The position numbers were made by a program, and so were the translations under genes. A model generated the notes under the pieces. The model was not told where the DNA came from. It made no database searches and saw nothing but the letters and a program-made list of their open reading frames with translations. A DNA stretch of 21,410 nt, taken from NCBI GenBank assembly GCA_964407495.1, contig CAYOVP010000032.1:1-21410 (forward strand), given 5' to 3'. Shown here piece by piece: positions 7,258-14,987 of the stretch (position 1 is the first letter of the stretch; every line of letters starts with the position of its first letter). The stretch is from JAJRZX01 sp964407495 (GTDB lineage: Bacteria > Desulfobacterota > GWC2-55-46 > JADFVP01).

Positions 7258-7770
7258 TTATATGTGGCAGGTGGAGCAGGCCTGGCCGTTCTTGACCTTG
7301 TACTTCTGGTGGCACTTGAGGCACCACCCCATCTTGAGCGATGATACGCGCCTTATCCGGCTCATGGAGGGCACATCACCATGACAATCCGAGCACTTGC
7401 GCCCTGCCCTTATATGCCTCTTGTGAGGAAAATAAACATAGTCCGGGAGGTTATGGACCTTTATCCATGGTATGGGGGTCTTCGTCTCCCAGTACTTGGT
7501 GAGTTTCTTTATCTCCGGGCTCTCTGTCTTGATTATCTTGTGGCACCCCATGCATCGCTGAACATTGGGGGCCCCAGAGATGCGCGACCTTCTCACGTAT
7601 ATATGACAGAACTGGCACTTTATCTCGTTGGTGCCGGCGTGTATCTTGTGGCTGAAGTTGATGGGCTGGACAGGGTCGAGGTCTGTGCGGAGGGCGTTAC
7701 TGATGCCATAGCCCACGCCAAAGGCCACGAAAAAGACTATCGCCGATATGACAAGTTTTTTAAGTATCAT
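7258..7770 (-). CDS. actA: Alternative complex III pentaheme cytochrome c ActA
   Basis: A 170-residue multiheme cytochrome with an N-terminal hydrophobic segment (about residues 5-25) acting as membrane anchor or signal. Five CxxCH heme motifs are at residues 52-56, 73-77, 126-130, 150-154 and 165-169, the last ending one residue before the stop. Extra histidines (for example FSHKIH and FPHKRH) are suitable distal ligands for bis-His hemes. Five hemes match ActA of ACIII, whereas the related sulfate-reducer complex Qrc has a hexaheme subunit. It is the first gene of the act operon. A 127-base gap separates it from actB1, unlike the overlaps elsewhere in the operon. Confidence 0.92.
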   Translation of the reverse strand: MILKKLVISAIVFFVAFGVGYGISNALRTDLDPVQPINFSHKIHAGTNEIKCQFCHIYVRRSRISGAPNVQRCMGCHKIIKTESPEIKKLTKYWETKTPIPWIKVHNLPDYVYFPHKRHIRAGRKCSDCHGDVPSMSRIRRVSSLKMGWCLKCHQKYKVKNGQACSTCHI

Positions 7771-7931
7771 GAGTCACTTCTCAAGCGATTGCCCCTGGCC
7801 TTTCTACGGCCCTGTGCCGGACACGAAAAAGCCTCGGTGGCTACCATACCCCTGCCAGAAAGGGCCATCACCCCGTAAGAGGTGGTCAACCATAAAGACG
7901 GACCTAGGATGAGAACCCTTAAAATATAAAA

Positions 7932-7979
7932 AGTATAACTGTTCGCCGCATGATAATATAATTCCAAATCCATTGTCAA
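7932..7979 (-). promoter_or_regulatory. Promoter region for the ACIII operon
   Basis: On the minus strand there is a perfect -35 TTGACA (7974-7979) with a TATTAT -10 candidate (7953-7958) at a short 15-base spacing. A second -10-like TATACT (7932-7937) lies further down. The segment is markedly AT-rich compared with its surroundings and points at actA, leaving a leader of roughly 160-180 bases. Which -10 is used cannot be decided. Confidence 0.45.
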
Positions 7980-8002
7980 GAGGAGATTTATTTTTATTAA
8001 AA

Positions 8003-8031
8003 GATGCCCCCCTGAGGCCGGTAACGGGCAT
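8003..8031 (-). terminator. Possible terminator after clc
   Basis: Read on the minus strand, ATGCCC (8026-8031) pairs with GGGCAT (8004-8009) around a 16-base GC-rich loop. CTTTT and an AT-rich tail follow directly. It lies about 100 bases downstream of the clc stop and just before the ACIII promoter. The stem is short, so this is only a candidate. Confidence 0.35.
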
Positions 8032-8129
8032 TAAAGGCTGATGTAGCAGGAAAGGCGCTCGGCATGATATGGGTTCCCAGGGCAGACAAAAGTCATCGGA
8101 ACGCGCGGTCAGAGGACCTGCCCCCCATA

Positions 8130-9890
8130 CTATCCCTTCCTCACGGCAACCTCACGCCTGTATGCGCTGAGGAGGTCGTCCTTGGAGATGGTGCCCGTAA
8201 GTTTCGTGCCTTCCCCTACTTTCTTGACCACGGGAAGTATATCCATTCCGCTCTCAACGAGCATACGCATGGCCTCCTTGAGAGAGGACCCCTCTTCAAT
8301 GCAGGGTACGCCCTTGGCAATGTCCTCGGCCACTATTACATTCAGGAGGTGTTCCCTGTTTCGGAGAAGGGGTATGATGAGGTCCAGGGTTATTATGCCG
8401 TGGAAGATGCCTTCTTTGTCGACAACAGTGACGCTTGCGCGGTTCTCCCTCTCCACGAGGCGGATTATCTCGTCGATGGGAGCAGAGGGGAGAACGGTGG
8501 CGCTGGGTTTACCGAGGATCTCGCCCACCTTGATGCTCTCCATTATGTCGCGGACCCGTTCCTTCTTTACGTCGATACCGCGCCTTATGAGTTTGAGCGT
8601 GTAGATGGACTCGCGGTGGAGCCTCTCTGAGAGGGCCGTGGTGATGGTTACGGAGAGCATGAGGGGGAGTATTATGAGGTAGTCTCCCGTAAGTTCGAAC
8701 ATTATGAGAAAGGCCGCCATGGGCGCATGTGCGGCACCTGCGAAAAAGGCGGCCATGCCCACGAGGGCATATGCGCCCGGCTGTATTCCCAGTTCCGGGA
8801 AGAGGAAGGCGAGTATCGTCCCGAAGGCCCCGCCAACGAGGGCGCCAACGACGAGCGAGGGCGCGAATACGCCCCCAGAGCCGCCGCTTCCGAGGGTAAA
8901 GCATACGGCCAGCATCTTGAGAGGAATGAGGATGAGGAGGAACTTCAGGACCATGGTGGCGTGAACCGCGCCCTCTATGTTCTCATAGCCCACGCCGAAG
9001 ACCTGGGGAAAGTAAAGCCCCAGGAAACCCAGGAGCAGTGCGCCTATGACGGGTTTGAAGAGTTCATGGGTCTTGAGGTCCTCGAAGACGTCCTCGAACT
9101 TGTAGAGCATCCTCACAAAGGCTATGGAGCAAGGGGCTATCACGAGGCCGAGGCCGATATAGAAGACGAGTTCAACGGGGCTATTTATGGAGTATGCAGG
9201 CGTGGCTATGAAGTGCTCGTTGCCGAGGAAAATCTTGGCTATCACGCTTGCAGTGACCGAGGCGATGACAACGTTTCCGAGGCGGCGCGTGGAAAAATCC
9301 CTCAAGATGACCTCGAGGGCGAAGAAGAGCCCGCCTATGGGCGCGTTGAAGGTGGCGGCTATGCCGCCTGCCGCGCCGCAGGCCACGAGGTTCTTTATCT
9401 TCTCGTCATTGAGATTGAAGAACTGCCCGAGCGTGGACCCGAGGGCCGCCCCAACCTGCACCACAGGGCCCTCACGACCTGCCGAGCCGCCAGAGCCTAT
9501 ACAGAGCGAGGAGGCAAGGGACTTTACAACAGCCACTATGGGACGAATCCGCCCGCCGTTCTGCTCCATGGCAAGCATTACCTCCGGCACACCATGTCCC
9601 TTGGCCTCGCGGGCAAAGTAGTATATGAGAGGGCTGAAGAGGACGGCCCCTATGGCAGGTATGATTATGATGGCATACCCCCCCATGAAGGAGAGCCAGC
9701 CCTGGAGCGTGGTAAAGAAGAAACCGTGGAAGAGATCTATCATCCACCGGAAGAGAACAGCCGCGAGACCTACGCCCAAGCCCACGAAGGCCGAGAGCAC
9801 GAGCATGGACTTTGCCGAAGTGGAGAGAAAAGAGACTGGACCGGAGAGGTCCTTCATCCTCGAAAAAACACCTTTCTCAGCGTTTGCCAA
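8130..9890 (-). CDS. ClC-family chloride channel/antiporter with C-terminal CBS pair
   Basis: A 586-residue protein with a ClC membrane domain (about 25-430) and two CBS domains (about 440-580) that probably bind nucleotides. ClC signatures: GHGVPEV (98-104, the selectivity loop usually written GSGIPE), GREGPVVQ with the gating glutamate E140, and GSGGSGGVFAP (334-344). The selectivity serine is replaced by His99. E140 makes a proton-coupled antiporter possible, but transport mode and anion cannot be proved from sequence. The predicted start is TTG with a weak upstream GAGGG; ATG at 9857 (residue 12, MKDLSGP) is a reasonable alternative. It stands alone between nadA and the act operon in the same direction. 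Confidence 0.88.
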   Translation of the reverse strand: MANAEKGVFSRMKDLSGPVSFLSTSAKSMLVLSAFVGLGVGLAAVLFRWMIDLFHGFFFTTLQGWLSFMGGYAIIIIPAIGAVLFSPLIYYFAREAKGHGVPEVMLAMEQNGGRIRPIVAVVKSLASSLCIGSGGSAGREGPVVQVGAALGSTLGQFFNLNDEKIKNLVACGAAGGIAATFNAPIGGLFFALEVILRDFSTRRLGNVVIASVTASVIAKIFLGNEHFIATPAYSINSPVELVFYIGLGLVIAPCSIAFVRMLYKFEDVFEDLKTHELFKPVIGALLLGFLGLYFPQVFGVGYENIEGAVHATMVLKFLLILIPLKMLAVCFTLGSGGSGGVFAPSLVVGALVGGAFGTILAFLFPELGIQPGAYALVGMAAFFAGAAHAPMAAFLIMFELTGDYLIILPLMLSVTITTALSERLHRESIYTLKLIRRGIDVKKERVRDIMESIKVGEILGKPSATVLPSAPIDEIIRLVERENRASVTVVDKEGIFHGIITLDLIIPLLRNREHLLNVIVAEDIAKGVPCIEEGSSLKEAMRMLVESGMDILPVVKKVGEGTKLTGTISKDDLLSAYRREVAVRKG

Positions 9891-10226
9891 CTCGACAGAC
9901 CCTCACTCCACTAAAGAATGGACATGACACTACATGAAGAAGATGAGTAGACCCGCGAAAAAAAAGACCTGGCGGCCACGCGGGTTACCCTAAAAAGAGA
10001 CAGGGGAAGGGGCATGACCTGTTGATTACAACAAAATGCCCGCAATGGAACAGGATTATGCGTTAATGTCAAACTATAACAAAAAGAACCTGGCTACGCA
10101 AGGTCATGATGGAATTTTTATTTTCATTTCATTTTCTTTGCTGAAGGCAAGGCCTGTTTTTTTACCCCTGCCATATACTTCCTCATGCCAGTCTCCCCCT
10201 CAGCCTCGGGCCGGGGAAAGCGGCCC
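9891..10226. other. Intergenic region between nadA and clc with promoter-like sequence and a leader hairpin
   Basis: No gene is supported here. On the minus strand towards clc there is a weak promoter candidate, TTGCGT (10096-10101), 17-base spacer, TATAGT (10073-10078), in an AT-rich patch. Nearer clc, ACCCGCG (9951-9957) faces CGCGGGT (9979-9985) as a perfect 7-bp stem; on the minus strand its loop contains a run of eight T. On the nadA side GGGCCG/CGGCCC forms a small stem just after the stop, without a T-tract. Confidence 0.4.
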
Positions 10227-11150
10227 TCAGTAGTCCCTCGGCACCTCGAGCATCCTCTGCAGGGCCTTCTCGGCCCGGGCCCTTATCTCCTCTGGCACGG
10301 TTACGATGTTCTTTTCTTCCCATAGGCTCTCTATTACGTCCTCGAGGTTGGTAAGTTTCATATTGGGGCAGATTAACCCCTGCGATGGTATAACGAATTT
10401 CTTATCGGGGTTTTCTTTTTTCAGCCGGTAGAGGATGCCCATCTCTGTTCCTATTATGATGGTCTTGGCATCGGTCTGGCGGGCGAACTTGTACATTCCC
10501 GAGGTGGAGCAGACGTGGTCCGCCTCGGCCACGACCTCGGGCCTGCACTCCGGGTGACAGACAAAGACGCTACCCGGGTTCTCCTCCCGGGCCTTTCTTA
10601 CCTGGCCGAGGGTAAGCCTCTCGTGGGTGGGGCAGTACCCATTCCACCACTCCATGTGTTTCTTCGTCCTCCTGGACACATACTCGCTGAGGTTCCTGTC
10701 CGGTATCATGTACACAGAGTCGCCTGGCACAGAGTCCACCACGCGGGCGGCATTGGCCGAGGTACAGCAGATATAACTCTGGGCCTTCACGGCGGCACTG
10801 GTGTTCACATAGGCGACAACAGGCACTCCGGGGCGTTTTTTCTTCTCTTCCTCCAACTCCTCCGGCGTTATCATGTCTGCCATGGGGCAGCCGGCGTCAT
10901 ACCTCGGGAGTATGACCTTCTTTCCAGGCGAGAGTATTGCGGCGCTCTCGGCCATGAAGTGCACGCCGCAGAAGACGATTACCTCGGCATCCGACTCGGC
11001 GGCGGCCTGGCTTAGGCCCAGGGAGTCTCCCGTAAGGTCGGCGGCCTCCTGCACCTCGTCGCGCTGGTAGTTATGGGCCAGCATAATGGCCTTTTTTTTC
11101 TTTAGTAAGGCCCTGACTTCTTCGATGAGCGGACCTGCATCTTCTCTCAC
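10227..11150 (-). CDS. nadA: Quinolinate synthase NadA
   Basis: A 307-residue [4Fe-4S] enzyme that condenses iminoaspartate with dihydroxyacetone phosphate to quinolinate in NAD synthesis. Motifs: LAHNYQRDEVQ near the N-terminus, GDSLGLSQ, CGVHFMAESA, GCPMADM, GYCPTHE, VCHPEC, GTEMG and CPNMK. By homology the cluster ligands are C88, C173 and C261. I chose a GTG start at 11150 because AGGAG lies 8 bases upstream and NadA proteins of this short type begin just before this point. The longer reading to 11330 adds about 60 low-quality residues running into the divergent AMMECR1 gene. No nadB or nadC neighbour is present. Confidence 0.93.
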   Translation of the reverse strand: MREDAGPLIEEVRALLKKKKAIMLAHNYQRDEVQEAADLTGDSLGLSQAAAESDAEVIVFCGVHFMAESAAILSPGKKVILPRYDAGCPMADMITPEELEEEKKKRPGVPVVAYVNTSAAVKAQSYICCTSANAARVVDSVPGDSVYMIPDRNLSEYVSRRTKKHMEWWNGYCPTHERLTLGQVRKAREENPGSVFVCHPECRPEVVAEADHVCSTSGMYKFARQTDAKTIIIGTEMGILYRLKKENPDKKFVIPSQGLICPNMKLTNLEDVIESLWEEKNIVTVPEEIRARAEKALQRMLEVPRDY

Positions 11151-11181
11151 CACCACTACTCCTTTTTTCCTCTTCCCCCTG

Positions 11182-11210
11182 TTACAAGGGAGGAAAAAAT
11201 GTGCTATTAT
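11182..11210 (+). promoter_or_regulatory. Sigma-70-type promoter for the AMMECR1-domain gene
   Basis: TTACAA (11182-11187), a 17-base spacer and TATTAT (11205-11210) form a good promoter on the plus strand, about 50 bases before the ATG at 11260. It lies in the divergent gap between nadA and this gene. Confidence 0.6.
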
Positions 11211-11259
11211 TGGACTAAAGGATAATAATGAGCCCCTCGAGACCAAAGGGCAAGTTGTC

Positions 11260-11820
11260 ATGTCTCTTACAAGAGAAGAACGCGATTTTCTACTGCGCCT
11301 TGCGCGCCAGGCCATCGAGGCCAGGCTCAAGGGCCAGGCCGCCCCGGCGGTGCGACCGCCTGAGAAGAAGGCGGCCCTTCAATCACACTCCGGCGTCTTC
11401 GTAACCCTGCACAAAGACGGTGCCCTCAGGGGTTGCATAGGGAACTTCACCTCTGATGCCCCCCTTTACGAGAACGTAATCGAGATGGCCCGCGCATCGG
11501 CCTTCTCAGACCCAAGGTTCAGCCCCGTGCGCGCCGGGGAACTCGCAGATATTGACATCGAGATATCCGTCCTCACTCCCATGCGCGAGATAGAGGACGT
11601 GAAGGAGATCGAGGTTGGCCGCCACGGCATATATATACAGAAGGGCTATGCCCGTGGCGTGCTCCTGCCGCAGGTGGCGGTGGAGAACAACTTTGATCGC
11701 GAGACATTCCTTGACCACACGTGCCTGAAGGCCGGCCTTCCCCCGGGATGCTGGAAAGAGGGGGCCAGGATATTCATCTTCGAGGCCGAGATCTTCGGCG
11801 AGAAGGACAACAAGGGCTGA
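11260..11820 (+). CDS. AMMECR1-domain protein
   Basis: A 186-residue soluble protein made of a single AMMECR1 domain. The hallmark LRGCIGNF lies at residues 56-63 (C59), and AFSDPRFSP and the domain core DIEISVLTP follow. The family is found in bacteria, archaea and eukaryotes; in bacteria it is often next to MEMO and radical SAM genes, which are absent here, and its biochemical role is not settled. The ATG at 11260 was chosen because family similarity begins there (MSLTREERDFLL) and a purine-rich AAAGGG lies upstream. A longer reading from 11086 would overlap nadA. It is the only plus-strand gene in the window and diverges from nadA. Confidence 0.85.
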   Translation: MSLTREERDFLLRLARQAIEARLKGQAAPAVRPPEKKAALQSHSGVFVTLHKDGALRGCIGNFTSDAPLYENVIEMARASAFSDPRFSPVRAGELADIDIEISVLTPMREIEDVKEIEVGRHGIYIQKGYARGVLLPQVAVENNFDRETFLDHTCLKAGLPPGCWKEGARIFIFEAEIFGEKDNKG

Positions 11821-11898
11821 TCCGGTCCTCTTTCCTCCTTAGCGGGCAGGCCTTTTGGCGGGCAAAGCACCTGGGTCTCTAATTATCTCTGCCCCTTA

Positions 11899-12009
11899 TT
11901 TGTTGGGTTTCGCTTCGCTCTACCCACTTATCTTATACCCTTATCTTTTGGTGGGACGTGCCCTATTGGTTTTCTTTGTCTTACTTTCTTTTTTCCAAAA
12001 GAAAGTAAG
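11899..12009 (+). repeat. Composite palindromic repeat, copy A
   Basis: The copy lies between the convergent 3' ends of the AMMECR1 gene and the aminotransferase gene. In order it has a GTTGGGTTTCGC...CTACCCAC module (11902-11926), a GGTGGGACGTGCCC module (11950-11963), ATTGG, the conserved TTTTCTTTG box and a perfect 13-bp hairpin. The arms are 11980-11992 and 11997-12009, with a 4-base loop. The outer arm bases are CTTAC/GTAAG. The copy is 64 bases from the aminotransferase stop and could help end convergent transcripts. Confidence 0.85.
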
Positions 12010-12072
12010 GAAATCTTTTTATCTTTTTGGCGGCCAGGGGCGCCCCTCCCCTCTCTGTCTTTCTCTCCTTTC

Positions 12073-13272
12073 TCAGCCCAGTTCACTGAGGGCGAGTTTT
12101 ATTCTCCCGAGACCTTCTTCTATGTTTTCCATGGAGACGGCAAAGGATAGCCTTAAGAAGTCGTCCTCTCCAAAGGCAATGCCCGGAACAAGGGCCACGC
12201 CCACGCCTTCGAGCAGGTATGCCGCCATGTCGAGCGAACCCCTGACCTCGCCGCCGCTGTGGCGGCTTCCGTAGTGAGCAGAAAAATCGGCGAACACATA
12301 GAATGCGCCCTCTGGCCGTACGCACCTGACACCGGGTATGGCGTTCAGACCAGAGACGATTACCTCGCGTCTCTTCCCGAACTGGGCAACCATCTTGCCC
12401 ACCGCGTCCTGCGGGCCCGTAAGCGCCTCTACCGCTGCCCACTGGCTTATGGAAGCAGGGTTGGAGGTGGACTGGCTCTGGAGTTTGGTCATGGCCTTTA
12501 TGATGGGGGGAGGGCCGGCGGCATAACCTATGCGCCAGCCCGTCATGGCATAGGACTTCGAGACGCCGTTCACCACGACGGTACGCTCCTTTACGCTCTC
12601 CGATATGGAGGCCACGGATGATGCGCACTCACCGCCATAGGTCAGTTTCTCGTATATCTCGTCCGAGACTATGAGTATGTTCTTCTCTATGGCAACGTCT
12701 GCGATGGCAGCAAGTTCGTCTTCTGAATAGAGGGTGCCCGCAGGGTTTGAGGGGCTGTTGATGATGAGGGCACGCGTCCTCCCGGTCACCGCGGAGGCAA
12801 GGTCTGCAGGGTCCAGTTTGAAACCCCTCTCTGCGCTGGTCTTCACTATTACAGGCACCCCGCCGGCAAGGGAGACAACAGCAGGGTAGGTCACCCAGTA
12901 TGGAGCAGGTATTATGACCTCGTCGCCAGGGTCGAGGATGGACTGGAAGATGTTGTAGAGCGAGTGCTTTGCCCCGCATGAGACTATGATCTCCTCAGGG
13001 GTGTACTCAAGGCCGTTATCTGTCTCGAACTTCTCTATCACCGCCTTCTTGAGTTCTGGTATGCCGCCAACAGGCGTGTACCTCGTGCAGCCCTCGTCAA
13101 TGGCCCGCATGGCGGCCTGTCGTATGTTCTCAGGGGTGGCGAAGTCGGGCTCTCCTGCGCCAAAGCCGATTACGTCCATGCCAGCGGCCTTCATGGCCTT
13201 TGCCTTTGCCGTTATGGAAAGGGTCACGGACTCTTCAAGAGAGGCTACCCTGCCGGAGATCTTAGTGATCAT
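12073..13272 (-). CDS. Class I/II aminotransferase, aspartate aminotransferase-like (subgroup I-beta)
   Basis: A 399-residue PLP enzyme of fold type I. Key features: the YTPVGG substrate loop (65-70), N176 in SPSNPAGT, D204 and Y207 in SDEIYEKL, the PLP lysine K239 in GVSKSYAMTGWRIGY, and a C-terminal Arg in FLRLSFA. This pattern is typical of bacterial I-beta aspartate or prephenate aminotransferases; the exact amino-acid substrate is not determined by what I can see. Its ATG overlaps the coaD TGA by four bases (ATGA), so the two are co-translated. It ends the gene run, and repeat copy A lies 64 bases beyond its stop. Confidence 0.9.
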   Translation of the reverse strand: MITKISGRVASLEESVTLSITAKAKAMKAAGMDVIGFGAGEPDFATPENIRQAAMRAIDEGCTRYTPVGGIPELKKAVIEKFETDNGLEYTPEEIIVSCGAKHSLYNIFQSILDPGDEVIIPAPYWVTYPAVVSLAGGVPVIVKTSAERGFKLDPADLASAVTGRTRALIINSPSNPAGTLYSEDELAAIADVAIEKNILIVSDEIYEKLTYGGECASSVASISESVKERTVVVNGVSKSYAMTGWRIGYAAGPPPIIKAMTKLQSQSTSNPASISQWAAVEALTGPQDAVGKMVAQFGKRREVIVSGLNAIPGVRCVRPEGAFYVFADFSAHYGSRHSGGEVRGSLDMAAYLLEGVGVALVPGIAFGEDDFLRLSFAVSMENIEEGLGRIKLALSELG

Positions 13273-13754
13273 GGTCTGAATCTTTCCTTCAGCCGGGCCT
13301 CGACGCCGGGTGTGACAAACCCCGAGACATCACCTCCGAGCCTGGCTATCTCTTTTATGAAGCGTGAACTCACGGATGCATACGTATCAGAGGTCATCAT
13401 GAATACGGTCTCAATATCGGGTGCAAGTTTCCTGTTAGTAAGGGCCATCTGGAACTCGTACTCAAAGTCCGAGATTACGCGAAGACCGCGGAGTATGGTC
13501 CCAATGCCCCGTCTTCTCGCGTAATCTATGAGGAGCGTATCAAAGGACTCTACCGTAACGCCGCTGAACCTCCCTGTCTCTTCAACGATCATGGCAAGGC
13601 GCTCTTCCACGCTGAAGAGGGCCTTCTTGGGCGTACTCGCGGCTACGGCCACGATGAGGCGGTCAAAGAGTTTGAGGCCTCGCTCTATTATGTCGAGGTG
13701 CCCGAGGGTGACGGGGTCAAAGGTTCCCGGGTATATGGCGATGCTACTGGACAT
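13269..13754 (-). CDS. coaD: Phosphopantetheine adenylyltransferase
   Basis: A 161-residue nucleotidyltransferase catalysing the penultimate step of coenzyme A synthesis, transfer of AMP from ATP to 4'-phosphopantetheine. The N-terminal YPGTFDPVTLGHLD holds T11 and H19 of the TxGH motif. ILRGLR and the C-terminal SSRFIKE (the ISSTxxR-like phosphate motif) are present, and the length is normal for CoaD. GGAG lies close upstream of the ATG. It sits 39 bases after rsmD and overlaps the aminotransferase by four bases; rsmD-coaD is a common bacterial pair. Confidence 0.95.
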   Translation of the reverse strand: MSSSIAIYPGTFDPVTLGHLDIIERGLKLFDRLIVAVAASTPKKALFSVEERLAMIVEETGRFSGVTVESFDTLLIDYARRRGIGTILRGLRVISDFEYEFQMALTNRKLAPDIETVFMMTSDTYASVSSRFIKEIARLGGDVSGFVTPGVEARLKERFRP

Positions 13755-13793
13755 GCTCTCTCCGTACGTTGTCCGGCAGGGCCGCCCTTCTCA

Positions 13794-14354
13794 CTAGTCT
13801 TCAGTCCTGCCAAGAAAGAAGACGGCCGTGTCGCCATATGTCTTCTCGTCGAGCACGACAAGGCCAGTCTCCGAAGGGTCGAGGAGCGCACCCCTTGGCC
13901 TCTCGGCCACCACAATGGCGCCCTCTGCAAGAACCCCGCCGAGGCCCTTAATAACCGCCCCCGAGAGCCCCTCGACATATGGCGGGTCGGCGAAGATGAT
14001 ATCAAAACGCTCGCCCCTCTTGCCAAGCACCCCGATGGCCCGCAGGGCGTCCATCTGCAGAACCTCTGCCCTTGCCTCAAGACCAAGGCTTGCAAGGTTC
14101 TTCTTTATGAGCCTGACCGCAGTGAGCGCAGAGTCTACAAAGACAGCACCCCCGGCCCCGCGGCTCAGGGCCTCGATCCCAAGTGCGCCTGTGCCTGCAA
14201 AGAGGTCGAGCACAACGGGACGGTCCTCAAAATAACCGCGCGAATCAAGGACATTGAAGACAGCCTCGCGAACCCTGTCCGACGTGGGCCTGATGGCCCT
14301 GCCCCTGAAACCGCTCAAACTCCGGCCCCTCAAGGCCCCGCCGACTACCCTCAT
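13794..14354 (-). CDS. rsmD: 16S rRNA (guanine(966)-N(2))-methyltransferase RsmD
   Basis: A 186-residue Rossmann methyltransferase that methylates G966 of 16S rRNA in the small-subunit assembly intermediate. It starts with MRVVGGALRGRSL, the usual family start. SAM motif I is LDLFAGTGALGIEA (about 49-62) and the catalytic DPPY is at 123-126. The ATG at 14354 was chosen on family similarity, although no clear Shine-Dalgarno precedes it. An open reading frame extends to 14483, but those codons are repeat copy B sequence, and the resulting Phe/Lys-rich leader is not part of the family. Confidence 0.93.
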   Translation of the reverse strand: MRVVGGALRGRSLSGFRGRAIRPTSDRVREAVFNVLDSRGYFEDRPVVLDLFAGTGALGIEALSRGAGGAVFVDSALTAVRLIKKNLASLGLEARAEVLQMDALRAIGVLGKRGERFDIIFADPPYVEGLSGAVIKGLGGVLAEGAIVVAERPRGALLDPSETGLVVLDEKTYGDTAVFFLGRTED

Positions 14355-14406
14355 CAGAAAGAGGCCCCATGGATGATTTCTGAAAAAGAAACAAAGAAAA
14401 AACCTC

Positions 14407-14476
14407 CCACTTTCTTTTGGAAAAAAGAAAGTGGAGCAAAGAAAACCAGTTTCAGCGGCCCTCTGGGCCGCTGAAA
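14407..14476 (-). repeat. Composite palindromic repeat, copy B
   Basis: The copy lies between yjbQ and rsmD. It has a 12-bp hairpin (arms 14407-14418 and 14423-14434, loop GGAA) with outer bases CCAC/GTGG, then GCAAAGAAAACC. A second perfect 12-bp hairpin follows (14450-14461 with 14465-14476, loop TCT) with a GCGGCCC core. It is oriented opposite to copies A and C and begins about 50 bases upstream of the rsmD start codon. Confidence 0.85.
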
Positions 14477-14516
14477 AAAACAACCATCAGGGAAAATTCG
14501 CCCCCTGCACTGGAGC

Positions 14517-14942
14517 CTAACCTTCTGTAAGGCCCATGACCTTTACGGAGATAAGGCGCGGCCTGGGGCCGCCGAACTCTGAGAAATAAATGGTCTGCCA
14601 CTGCCCGAGGCCGCACTGCCCGCGCGTAACAGGAAGGGTTATGCCACGGCCAAGGAGGAGCGATTTAATATGTGCAGGGGCGTTGCTCCCATAATCTCCT
14701 GTAGAGTGCCTGTAGGCACCACCCTCGGGCACCATCTCGCCAAGTACGGTCTCGAGGTCTTCTTCGAGCCCCCGGTCACTGTAATTTATATACACGCTCG
14801 CCGTAGTATGGGGGGTGGAAACAACCACCATGCCCTCGATTATGCCGCTCTCGCGAACGAGCGCGGCAACGCGCTCCGTAATATTCATGTCCTCGCGCTC
14901 ACGGCTCGTCGTTACCCTTATGGACCCTGAAAAAACCTTCAC
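14517..14942 (-). CDS. YjbQ/UPF0047 family protein
   Basis: A 141-residue single-domain protein of the YjbQ (UPF0047) family. Conserved segments are STPHTTASVYINY, YRHSTGDYGSNAPAHIKSLLLG and GQWQTIYFSEFGGPR; the two His-containing motifs line the presumed active site. A secondary thiamine-phosphate synthase activity has been proposed for YjbQ, but the physiological role is unclear. I chose a GTG start at 14942 because GGAGG (14950-14954) lies 7 bases before it; the ATG at 14978 would add 12 residues with no family match. It follows the Sir2 gene by 45 bases. Confidence 0.88.
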   Translation of the reverse strand: MKVFSGSIRVTTSREREDMNITERVAALVRESGIIEGMVVVSTPHTTASVYINYSDRGLEEDLETVLGEMVPEGGAYRHSTGDYGSNAPAHIKSLLLGRGITLPVTRGQCGLGQWQTIYFSEFGGPRPRLISVKVMGLTEG

Positions 14943-14987
14943 AAACAAACCTCCCCGGTATTTTTGTATCCTGCCCAAGGCATGGTG

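Larger units (their letters stand above)
7771..8129. other. Intergenic region between clc and actA
   Basis: This 359-base gap contains the end of the clc transcript, a possible terminator (8003-8031), the AT-rich ACIII promoter region (about 7920-7980) and a leader before actA. The leader is GC-rich near the gene. I matched it to no known riboswitch class, and I found no coding sequence with a plausible start and ribosome binding site. Confidence 0.6.

Noticed and set aside
2193..7770. Qrc (quinone reductase complex) of sulfate reducers
   Set aside because: Qrc has a hexaheme cytochrome and lacks ActD, ActE and ActF homologues; this locus has five hemes and all three extra genes.
7771..7930. 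Riboswitch in the actA leader
   Set aside because: I looked for conserved cores of common classes (cobalamin, cyclic-di-GMP, TPP, SAM) and could not match one.
8727..9914. A 395-codon plus-strand reading frame across clc
   Set aside because: It lies opposite the ClC gene, which has unmistakable motifs over its whole length. The antisense product is highly charged and lacks recognisable domains.
11151..11330. N-terminal extension of nadA
   Set aside because: It would overlap the divergent AMMECR1 gene and its promoter, and a GTG at 11150 has a proper ribosome binding site.
12046..12073. Insertion sequence associated with the repeats
   Set aside because: No transposase fragment, terminal inverted repeats of IS type or target-site duplications were found anywhere in the window.
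14355..14483. N-terminal extension of rsmD
   Set aside because: The added residues come from repeat copy B (Phe/Lys-rich) and are outside the RsmD family; the family start is at 14354.
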